Made by a program: the position numbers and the translations under genes | From: JADJYF01 sp050186725 | Lineage (GTDB): Bacteria > Pseudomonadota > Gammaproteobacteria > Ga0077536 | NCBI GenBank assembly: GCA_050186725.1 | Contig: JBFWYG010000008.1 | Location: 55,937-119,936 of the forward strand | Reading direction: 5' to 3' | DNA length: 64,000 nt | Shown here: positions 21,185 through 28,247 of the stretch, piece by piece | Layout: each line of letters starts with the position of its first letter | Numbering within the stretch: position 1 is the stretch's first letter | The notes under the pieces: model-generated | Seen by the model: only the letters and a program-made list of their open reading frames with translations | Databases searched by the model: none | Told to the model about the DNA's origin: nothing

Positions 21185-22141
21185 ATGAGCACTACCCATC
21201 ACCGTCTCATCATCATCGGATCCGGCCCGGCCGGTTACACCGCCGCGGTGTACGCGGCACGCGCCGCGCTCGAGCCCGTGCTGATCACCGGCGTGGAAGT
21301 AGGCGGGCAGATGATGACCACCACCGACGTCGACAACTGGCCGGGGGACGACCAGGGCGTACTGGGGCCGGAACTGATGGAGCGCATGAAGCGCCATGCG
21401 GAGCGCTTCGGCACGCAGCTCGTGCACGACCACATCCACACGGCGGAACTCGGCGGCCGGCCCTTCACCCTGCGCGGCGACGCCGGCACCTATACCTGCG
21501 ACGCGCTGATCATCGCGACCGGCGCCTCGGCCAAGTATCTCGGCCTGCCGTCGGAGGACGCGTTCAAGGGCAAGGGCGTGTCGGCCTGCGCGACCTGCGA
21601 CGGCTTCTTCTACCGCAACAAGCCGGTGGCGGTGATCGGCGGTGGCAACACCGCGGTCGAGGAAGCGCTGTACCTGTCGAACATCGCCTCCCACGTGACG
21701 GTCGTGCATCGACGCGATCGCTTCCGCGCCGAGAAGATCATGAGCAATCGTCTCGAGGCCAAGACCCAGGGCGGCAACGTGTCGATCCTGTGGAACAGCA
21801 CCCTGGACGAGGTGCTGGGCGATACACAAGGCGTGACCGGCATTCGCGTGAAGGACGTCAACACGCAGGCGACCCGCGACGTGCAGGTGCACGGCACCTT
21901 CATCGCCATCGGGCACCAGCCCAACACCGGCATTTTCGCCGGGCAGTTGGCGATGGACGGCGGCTACATCAAGGTGGGCCAGGGCAGCGGCCACGGCTTC
22001 GCCACGCAGACCAGCGTGCCGGGCGTGTTCGCCGCCGGCGACGTCGCCGACCCGGTGTATCGCCAGGCCATCACCTCGGCCGGCGCCGGCTGCCAGGCAG
22101 CGCTGGACGCAGAGCGCTGGCTGGAGGCGCAGCACGGCTGA
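21185..22141 (+). CDS. trxB: Thioredoxin-disulfide reductase
   Basis: A cytoplasmic FAD flavoenzyme of 318 residues that reduces thioredoxin with NADPH. The FAD motif is GSGPAGYTAAVYAAR (residues 12-26), the redox pair is in SACATCDGFFY, the NADPH motif is GGGNTAVEEALYLS and the C-terminal FAD contact is GVFAAGDVAD. Length and motifs are those of the low-molecular-weight bacterial type. ATG at 21185 is followed at once by homology. REP elements flank it on both sides. Confidence 0.97.
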   Translation: MSTTHHRLIIIGSGPAGYTAAVYAARAALEPVLITGVEVGGQMMTTTDVDNWPGDDQGVLGPELMERMKRHAERFGTQLVHDHIHTAELGGRPFTLRGDAGTYTCDALIIATGASAKYLGLPSEDAFKGKGVSACATCDGFFYRNKPVAVIGGGNTAVEEALYLSNIASHVTVVHRRDRFRAEKIMSNRLEAKTQGGNVSILWNSTLDEVLGDTQGVTGIRVKDVNTQATRDVQVHGTFIAIGHQPNTGIFAGQLAMDGGYIKVGQGSGHGFATQTSVPGVFAAGDVADPVYRQAITSAGAGCQAALDAERWLEAQHG

Positions 22142-22171
22142 ACGTCACTCACGTGCTTCCCGCGCCCCGTT

Positions 22172-22255
22172 GTAGGGCGGGTTTCAACCCGCCATTCCTG
22201 TTCCAGAACGGTGGTCGCAGGTCTGAGACAAATGGCGGGTTGAAACCCGCCCTAC
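22172..22255. repeat. REP pair between convergent genes
   Basis: Two copies with the same stem (GGCGGGTT/AACCCGCC) face tail to tail: 22172-22193 (plus) and 22234-22255 (minus), 62 bp apart. The inner tail of the left copy reads ATTCCTGTTCCAGAAC, matching the tail near 21.07 kb. They sit between the trxB and dUTPase stops. Confidence 0.9.
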
Positions 22256-22282
22256 AGGGAGCCGCGGTTTAGAGCGGTACGT

Positions 22283-22915
22283 TCAGCCCGGATACCGGGA
22301 TTTCAGTCCCTGGTACACCGCCTCGCGAAAATCCGGCCGCGTGCTGTCGAGCGCTTCCATCAGCTCGTGCAGCACCTCGTTGTCTTCGCGGCCGTGCCAC
22401 ACTTTGACGTAGTCGCCGCGCTTATAGCCGTGATCCTGGCGGAACACGTTCAGCACGTTCTTCGCCACGTAGGCACGGTACAGGTCATCGAAGTCGCGCT
22501 CGCAGGCCGCGAGCAGGTTGCGCACCGAGCCGACCGCGAAACGCTGCTCGCCGACCGCCGCCTGGGCCAGGCGTTCGACTTCCTGAAGGAAGGGCAGTGC
22601 CGGCGGCGGCGCGTGCCACTCGTCGACGATGGCGCCGGCGATGGCGCGCCAGTCACGCCGCGCGTCGATGCGCAGGCTGAGGCCGAAGTGCCAGATGTCG
22701 ACTATTTCCAGCACCACCTGTGGAATGTCGGGCGTCGAATGCTTCCACCATTTCCAGCCGCCGTAGTGATCCATGAGTTCGGCGCACTCGATCCAGATGG
22801 CGCGATACCACTCGCGGTCACGCTCCAGCCAATCGGCATCGACGTGACGATTCATCTCGTCCTGCATGCCGAGCATCACGCAGGTCTGCTCCAACATCGC
22901 TTCGCGCGTGCGCAT
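22283..22915 (-). CDS. All-alpha dimeric dUTP diphosphatase
   Basis: A cytoplasmic protein of 210 residues in the dimeric dUTPase family, part of the MazG/all-alpha NTP pyrophosphatase superfamily. It cleaves dUTP (and dUDP) to dUMP and so keeps uracil out of DNA. The metal-binding helix has ECAELMDHYGGWKWWKH (residues 43-59) and a second acidic helix has VLEIVDIWHFGLS; the C-terminal KNVLNVFRQDHGYKRGDY with W-x-G-x-E-D is also typical. This fold is unrelated to the trimeric Dut of most enterics. It is a single gene, convergent with trxB. Confidence 0.85.
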   Translation of the reverse strand: MRTREAMLEQTCVMLGMQDEMNRHVDADWLERDREWYRAIWIECAELMDHYGGWKWWKHSTPDIPQVVLEIVDIWHFGLSLRIDARRDWRAIAGAIVDEWHAPPPALPFLQEVERLAQAAVGEQRFAVGSVRNLLAACERDFDDLYRAYVAKNVLNVFRQDHGYKRGDYVKVWHGREDNEVLHELMEALDSTRPDFREAVYQGLKSRYPG

Positions 22916-22960
22916 GAAAGGGAATCCCGCTGTCCGAACCAGGCGCGAGTATAGCCGTCC

Positions 22961-24910
22961 TCAAGCGTCGGCGAAGAAGGCCTGTACCACGGCCAGGTCC
23001 TCGGTCAGCGGCATGGGCGGCAGCGACGCCAGGAAGGTGCGGCCGTAGCTTTTGCGCCTGAGGCGCACGTCACCGATCATCAGCACGCCGCGGTCGTCCA
23101 CGTCGCGGATCAACCGACCGGCGCCCTGCTTGAGCGTCGTCACCGCGTCGGGCAGGGTGAGCGCGCGGAACGGGTTCTCGCCCGCCGCGGCGAGCGCCGC
23201 GCTGCGCGCGCGCATCACCGGATCGTCCGGCACGCCAAAGGGCAGCTTGTCGATGATCACCAGCGACAGGCGCTCGCCGCGCACGTCCACCCCTTCCCAG
23301 AAGGTCGCGGTGCCCAGCAGCACCGCGTTGTCGGTGGTCTGGAAACGGCGCAGGAGTTCGCTGCGCGGCGCCTCGCCCTGCACCAGCAGTGGATAGGGCA
23401 AGGCCTCGCGCAGCAGCGCCGCGCAGAGATCGAGCGAGCGGTAACTCGTGAACAGGAAGAACGCGCGGCCCTGGCTCGCGCGCAGCACCGGCAGCGCGGC
23501 CTCCACCAGCTCGCGCTCGAAGTCCCGGTCGCGCGGCTCCCGCGCGAGCCGCGGCACGTACAAGAGCGCCTGGTGCGCATAGTCGAAGGGACTCGCCCAC
23601 AGCGCCTGGCGTGCGTGCTCGATGCCGAGCGCGCCCAGGAAATGCTCGAAGCGCCCCTCCACCGCGAGCGTCGCCGAGGTCATCACCCAGGCGGCCTGCG
23701 ACAGGCCGAGGTGCTGGGCGAAGTCGGCCGCCACCGACACCGGCGTGTCGTGCAGGGTGAGATTGCGCGCGCCGATTTCGACCCAGCGCACGCGCTCGGC
23801 CTCGCCCGCCGCGCTGAAGCGCGTCCAGCGCGCGCGCAGATCCGTCATGCGCTCGGCGAGGCTCGCGAGCAGCGTGCCGCGACCGGCGGCGAGTTCCAGC
23901 ATGGCCTCGAGTTCGGCCAGCGCCTCGTCGAAGGCCTGCACCGCGAACGGCAGCGCGCGCTCCTCGCACAGCGCCGGCCAGTCGACGCGGCGCGGCTGGT
24001 TGCCGCAGGCGTCGCGCAGCGCGCCGAGCGCGCGTTCCAGACTGCCCACCGCGACCTTGAGCGCGGGCATGTCCGGCGCCTCGTCCTCGGCGCCGATGCG
24101 CGCGTCGCGCAGCAGGCTGCCGAGCTGCTGGGCGGAAAGGCTGTGGCTGAAGAAGGTCGAGGCGATGTCCGGCACCTTGTGCGCCTCGTCCAGCACGATC
24201 ACGTCGGCGTTGGGCAGCAGTTCGGCGAAGCCGGTCTCGCGCAGCACGAGATCCGCGAACAAGAGGTGATGGTTGACCACCACCACGTCGGCCGCCGCCG
24301 CGGCACGCCGCGCCTTGGCGACGAAACAGTCCTCGTAGCGCGGACAGTCCTGGCCGAGGCAGTTGTCGGTGGTGGACGTCACCAGCGCGCGCAGCTGCGG
24401 ATCCTCGTCCAGCAGCCGCGCCTCCTCGAGATCGCCGCTGCGCGAATTGCCGGCCCAGCGCTCGAGGTGCGCGAGCTGCGGCACGCGACGCGGATCGAGT
24501 TCGAGGCTCGCGCGCGCCCGCTCGAGGCGATAGAGACACACGTAGTTCTGGCGGCCCTTCAAGAGCGCGACCTCGACGTCCGCGCCGAGGGCGTCCTGCA
24601 CCAGCGGCAGGTCGCGATGAAAGAGCTGATCCTGCAGGGTCTTGGTGGCGGTGGAGAGAATGGCCTTGAGCCCCGAGGCCAGCACCGGCACCAGGTAGGC
24701 GAAGGTCTTGCCGGTGCCGGTGCCCGCTTCGCACACCAGCACCTCGCGGCGCGCCAGCGTGCGGGCCACCACGCTGGCCATCTCCTGCTGCACCTCGCGC
24801 GGTCTGAAGCCGGGCACGAGGCGCGCGAACGGGCCGCTCTCGCCGAGCAGCATCGCGGCCGTCGCGGCCGGCGCGTCGTCCTCGCCCGGTGCGGCCCGCG
24901 AGACGCTCAA
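22961..24910 (-). CDS. yoaA: XPD/DinG-family ATP-dependent DNA helicase (YoaA-like)
   Basis: A superfamily 2 5'-3' helicase of 649 residues. Walker A is AGTGTGKT (residues 62-69), the DEAH box is LDEAH, and the Fe-S cluster cysteines are C125, C184, C189 and C195 (CLGQDCPRYEDC). C-terminal motifs V and VI appear as GTATFWEGVDVRGE and QGAGRLIRD. The family unwinds damaged or R-loop DNA; YoaA of E. coli works with HolC in replication repair. The start is probably TTG at 24910, overlapping the TGA of the upstream small gene (TTGA); an internal ATG at residue 20 is an alternative. The coupling implies that the two proteins are made together. Confidence 0.92.
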   Translation of the reverse strand: MSVSRAAPGEDDAPAATAAMLLGESGPFARLVPGFRPREVQQEMASVVARTLARREVLVCEAGTGTGKTFAYLVPVLASGLKAILSTATKTLQDQLFHRDLPLVQDALGADVEVALLKGRQNYVCLYRLERARASLELDPRRVPQLAHLERWAGNSRSGDLEEARLLDEDPQLRALVTSTTDNCLGQDCPRYEDCFVAKARRAAAAADVVVVNHHLLFADLVLRETGFAELLPNADVIVLDEAHKVPDIASTFFSHSLSAQQLGSLLRDARIGAEDEAPDMPALKVAVGSLERALGALRDACGNQPRRVDWPALCEERALPFAVQAFDEALAELEAMLELAAGRGTLLASLAERMTDLRARWTRFSAAGEAERVRWVEIGARNLTLHDTPVSVAADFAQHLGLSQAAWVMTSATLAVEGRFEHFLGALGIEHARQALWASPFDYAHQALLYVPRLAREPRDRDFERELVEAALPVLRASQGRAFFLFTSYRSLDLCAALLREALPYPLLVQGEAPRSELLRRFQTTDNAVLLGTATFWEGVDVRGERLSLVIIDKLPFGVPDDPVMRARSAALAAAGENPFRALTLPDAVTTLKQGAGRLIRDVDDRGVLMIGDVRLRRKSYGRTFLASLPPMPLTEDLAVVQAFFADA

Positions 24911-25401
24911 CGGGATGGCGCGTCGCCGGTCACGCCGTCACGGCTCCACAGGCAGCGGCCCACCATGCGAAAGCGGCCCACCGACACCGTGCCGCGCTTG
25001 TTGGGCGTGGCTTCCGCGAGCGCCGCCTCGAGCGCGCCGCGCGAGGCTTCGTGGATCTCCACCGGCTCGTAGTTCTCGTCCATCAGCACGAGCAGCGCCG
25101 CGTCCCAGGGCTTGTCCAGCTTGAGCTGGCCCAGGCGATGGGGTCGCCGCGTGTCGTCGAACACCGCGCGCGCCTTGACCTGCAGCCGCTCTGCGCGACC
25201 ATCGACCAGGCGCACCGCGTCGTAGCCTTCGGCGTCGGCGGGTGCCGGTTCCAGGCCCAGCAGGTGGATGGCGTCACTGACCGCGATCTCACCACTGATG
25301 GCCAGCGTCTTGCCGGTCGCGCGGCGGTACTCCGCCGCCAGGCGGCGCGCCTCGTTCATCAGCTTGTCGATTTCGTAGACACCCACGCCGCGCACCGTCA
25401 T
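24907..25401 (-). CDS. Small protein with PD-(D/E)XK-like pattern, coupled to the helicase
   Basis: A soluble protein of 164 residues that I do not recognise by name. An N-terminal helical part (IDKLMNEARRLAAEYRRATG) is followed by SGEIAVSDAIHLLG, then GYDAV and LQVKARA, then WDAALLVLMDENYEP. The order E, D, then QVK resembles the acidic-acidic-lysine core of PD-(D/E)XK nuclease folds, seen in a group of DUF domains found near restriction and repair genes. This is a pattern match only. The overlap with the helicase start suggests a shared repair role. ATG at 25401 is the first in frame. Confidence 0.7.
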   Translation of the reverse strand: MTVRGVGVYEIDKLMNEARRLAAEYRRATGKTLAISGEIAVSDAIHLLGLEPAPADAEGYDAVRLVDGRAERLQVKARAVFDDTRRPHRLGQLKLDKPWDAALLVLMDENYEPVEIHEASRGALEAALAEATPNKRGTVSVGRFRMVGRCLWSRDGVTGDAPSR

Positions 25402-25457
25402 CGTCCGTCACGAACCGCGCGAGTTTAGCCTAAGTCGCTGATCGAGAAACAAGCAGC

Positions 25458-26423
25458 TCAGCCCGGCAGTTCATCGGCAAAGGCCGCGACCTGGTCGATG
25501 CGCGTGGCGCCCTCGAGCACCATCAAGAGCCGCTCCACGCCGAGCGCAACGCCGGCCGCGCGCGGCATGCCGGCGCGGAGCGCGTCCAGCCAGCGACTAT
25601 CGAGCGCGACGTGAGGCAGGCCGCGCCGCGCGCGCAAGGCGTTCTCGGCGGCGAAACACGCGGCCTGCTCGGCGGCCTCGGTGATCTCGTGATAACCATT
25701 GGCGAGCTCCAAGCCATCGACCACCAGTTCGAAGCGCTCCGCGACCGGCGGCGACCCACCGCTCAGCCGCGCGTAGGCGCGCAGCTCGCAGGGGTAGTCA
25801 TAGAGCAGCACCGCGCCGCGCGTCGCGAGCGCGGGCTCCAGCACCGTCGCGTAGAGGCAATCGAAGAGCAGCGCGCGGTCATCGCGCTCGTCGGCCGCGA
25901 GCGCCATGCCCTGGGCGGCGACCAGCGCAGCCAGGGCAGCAGTGTTCAAGCCGTGCGGTGAGACGCCGAAGTGCTCGGCGAACAACTCGCCGTAGGCGAG
26001 CCGCGTCACCGGCGCCGCGTAACCGACCGCGCGCAGCAGCGCGTCGATCTCGTCCATGAGTCGCAGATGATCGAAGCCGACCCGGTACCACTCGAGCAGG
26101 GTGAACTCGCGCAGGTGACGACGGCCCAGTTCGTCACCGCGGAACACCGGACCCAGCTGGTAGATGTCGCCGCTGCCGGCGGCCAGCAGGCGCTTCATCG
26201 CGGACTCGGGCGAAGTCCGCAGGTAGCCGCGCCCGGCGCGGCTGCCCGGCAGTTCGACCGCGAGGTTGGCGAGCGTGGGCTCGGTGCTGGCGTGACTGGA
26301 TAACAGCGGCGTGTCGACCTCGAGCACGCCGCGGGATGCGAAGAACGCGCGCAGCGTCGCGAGCGTGCGGGCTCGCGCGGCGAGCCTCGCCAGCGGCAGG
26401 CCGGGGCCCCAGGCGAAGGCCAT
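25458..26423 (-). CDS. epmA: EF-P beta-lysylation protein EpmA (GenX/PoxA)
   Basis: A 321-residue class II lysyl-tRNA-synthetase paralogue without an anticodon-binding domain. EpmA activates (R)-beta-lysine and attaches it to the conserved lysine of elongation factor P. Class II motifs are visible: VDTPLLSSHASTEP, TSPESAMKRLLAAGSGDIYQLGPVFRGDE (motif 2 region), and the motif 3 glycine-rich end GVALGVERLLMVL. It lies 16 bp downstream of efp on the same strand and close to epmB, so all three genes of the modification pathway sit together. Confidence 0.95.
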   Translation of the reverse strand: MAFAWGPGLPLARLAARARTLATLRAFFASRGVLEVDTPLLSSHASTEPTLANLAVELPGSRAGRGYLRTSPESAMKRLLAAGSGDIYQLGPVFRGDELGRRHLREFTLLEWYRVGFDHLRLMDEIDALLRAVGYAAPVTRLAYGELFAEHFGVSPHGLNTAALAALVAAQGMALAADERDDRALLFDCLYATVLEPALATRGAVLLYDYPCELRAYARLSGGSPPVAERFELVVDGLELANGYHEITEAAEQAACFAAENALRARRGLPHVALDSRWLDALRAGMPRAAGVALGVERLLMVLEGATRIDQVAAFADELPG

Positions 26424-26439
26424 CAGCCTGAGCGCCGCG

Positions 26440-27009
26440 TCACTCCTTGGCGCGCGACACGTACTCGCCGGTGCGGGTGTCGATCCTGAGCAGATCCCCC
26501 TGCTCGATGAAGAGCGGCACCTTGACCACCGCGCCGGTCTCCATGCGCGCCGGCTTGGTGCCGCCGGTGGCGGTGTCGCCGCGCAGACCGGGATCGGTCT
26601 CCTCGATGCGCAGCACGACGAAGTTCGGCGCGCTGACCGAAATCGGCACGTCGTTCCACAGCGTGACGCTGCACATCTCCTGGCCCTTCAGCCACTTCGC
26701 CGCGTCCGCCACCGCCGCCGCCGGCGCGATCAGCTGATCGAACGAGGTGGGATTCATGAAGTGGTATTCGTTGCCGTCGGTATAGAGGAACTGGAGTTCC
26801 AGGTCGACCACGTCGGCGCCCTCGGCGGTGTCGCCGGACTTCATGGTCTTCTCGATCACGCGGCCAGTCTTGAGATTGCGTATTTTGATACGATTGAACG
26901 CCTGGCCCTTGCCGGGCTTGACGAACTCGTTGTCCAGGATGGTGTAGGGATCGCCATCGAACAGGAGCTTGAGTCCGGGCTTGAACTGGTTCGTGCTGAA
27001 AGTGGCCAT
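26440..27009 (-). CDS. efp: Elongation factor P
   Basis: A 189-residue, three-domain tRNA mimic that rescues ribosomes stalled at polyproline. The modification site is K34 in VKPGKGQAF, the lysine that EpmA beta-lysylates, and the C-terminus ends GEYVSRAKE as usual. ATG at 27009 matches the family start. The start faces that of epmB with only 34 bp between; a -10-like TATCAT on the minus strand at 27044-27049 coincides with the epmB ATG, with TTCCCA 19 bp further up as a weak -35. The promoter of efp therefore seems to lie inside the epmB reading frame. Confidence 0.96.
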   Translation of the reverse strand: MATFSTNQFKPGLKLLFDGDPYTILDNEFVKPGKGQAFNRIKIRNLKTGRVIEKTMKSGDTAEGADVVDLELQFLYTDGNEYHFMNPTSFDQLIAPAAAVADAAKWLKGQEMCSVTLWNDVPISVSAPNFVVLRIEETDPGLRGDTATGGTKPARMETGAVVKVPLFIEQGDLLRIDTRTGEYVSRAKE

Positions 27010-27043
27010 AGACCTAGGTGATTCCGAAAATTTCGCGGCCGAC

Positions 27044-28069
27044 ATGATAGCGCGAAGCCCGCAGCCGGTGGGAACGCCGGGCTGGCAGGCGGCGCTGCGC
27101 GCGGCCTATCGCGACCCGCGCGCGCTGCTCGCCTACCTCGGTCTCGCGCCGGCCGACCTGGACCTCGACCTCGATTCCCCGTTTCCCTTCCGCGTCACGC
27201 GCGAGTTTGCCGCGCGCATGCGCCCCGGCGACCCGCGCGATCCCCTGCTCCGCCAGGTGCTGCCGCTGGCCGCGGAGCGCGCCGCGGTCGCGGGCTTCAT
27301 CGCCGATCCGCTCGCCGAACAGGCCGAGTTCGCCGACGGCGCGCTGCTCAGGAAGTACGCGGGGCGCGCGCTCCTGGTCACCACCGGCGCCTGCGCCATC
27401 CATTGCCGCTACTGCTTTCGTCGCGAGTTTCCCTATACGGAAGCCGCGGGCAACGCGAGAATGACCGCCGCACTGTCCAGCCTGGCCGCCGATGCGAGCA
27501 TCAACGAGGTGTTGCTGAGCGGCGGCGATCCGCTGTCTGTCGACGACGCGGCGCTGGCCGCCCTGCTCGCCCGCCTGCACGCCATTGCGCACCTGCAGCG
27601 CCTGCGCATCCATACACGCCTGCCGGTGGTGCTGCCGGCACGGGTCACGCCGCGGCTATGCACGTTGCTGGCCGACTCGCGCTTCGCCGTCGCGCTGGTG
27701 CTGCACGTCAACCATGCGCGGGAGGTGGACGACAGCGTGCGGCACGCGTGCCGCGCGCTGCGCGCGGCGAACGTGACGCTGTTGAACCAGTCGGTGTTGC
27801 TGCGCGGGGTCAACGACGACGTCGACAGCCTGGCCGCGCTGTCCGAGACGCTGTTCGCGGCCGGCGTGCTGCCCTACTACGTGCATGCACTGGACGCCGT
27901 GCGCGGCGCCGCGCACTTCGACGCGGGCGACGCGCGGGGTCTCGCCCTCGAGCACGCGCTGCGCGCGCGCCTGCCGGGCTATCTCGTGCCGCGCTTCGTG
28001 CGCGAAGTGCCGGGCGCAGAGGCCAAGCTGCCGCTGACCACGATCGCGGACGCGCCGCGCAGGGCCTGA
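27044..28069 (+). CDS. epmB: EF-P (R)-beta-lysine synthase EpmB (lysine 2,3-aminomutase)
   Basis: A radical SAM, PLP-dependent enzyme of about 341 residues that turns lysine into (R)-beta-lysine for EF-P modification. The radical SAM cluster motif is CAIHCRYCF (CxxxCxxC). The PLP-binding lysine is probably in the C-terminal AEAKLPL. The ATG at 27044 gives the usual N-terminus (GTPGWQAALRAAYRDP); an upstream GTG in the same frame would run into the efp start. It is divergent from efp and epmA. Confidence 0.95.
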   Translation: MIARSPQPVGTPGWQAALRAAYRDPRALLAYLGLAPADLDLDLDSPFPFRVTREFAARMRPGDPRDPLLRQVLPLAAERAAVAGFIADPLAEQAEFADGALLRKYAGRALLVTTGACAIHCRYCFRREFPYTEAAGNARMTAALSSLAADASINEVLLSGGDPLSVDDAALAALLARLHAIAHLQRLRIHTRLPVVLPARVTPRLCTLLADSRFAVALVLHVNHAREVDDSVRHACRALRAANVTLLNQSVLLRGVNDDVDSLAALSETLFAAGVLPYYVHALDAVRGAAHFDAGDARGLALEHALRARLPGYLVPRFVREVPGAEAKLPLTTIADAPRRA

Positions 28070-28133
28070 CACGATCGCTGTCGTCGGCACAGTTTTTCAC
28101 ATGACATTGTTTGACACGCCAACGCGGCGCGCG

Positions 28134-28149
28134 CGTGACCGCGGTCACG
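28134..28149. promoter_or_regulatory. CRP-like perfect palindrome upstream of the RTX gene
   Basis: A perfect 16-bp palindrome, CGTGACCG-CGGTCACG, lies 98 bp before the RTX start. Read as CGTGA-N6-TCACG it resembles the CRP/Vfr/Clp half-site pair (TGTGA-N6-TCACA). A TTGACA hexamer lies just upstream at 28111-28116, but no matching -10 is seen at the right distance. Assignment to a CRP-family protein is inference. Confidence 0.4.
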
Positions 28150-28247
28150 TTGCGCACGCCTTCGACAGGCAATAGTTCGCCCCCATCACGCACCGACCGG
28201 CGCCTCGCGCCAACGGTCGGCTCAGCTATCGAACGGAGAATGACGAC

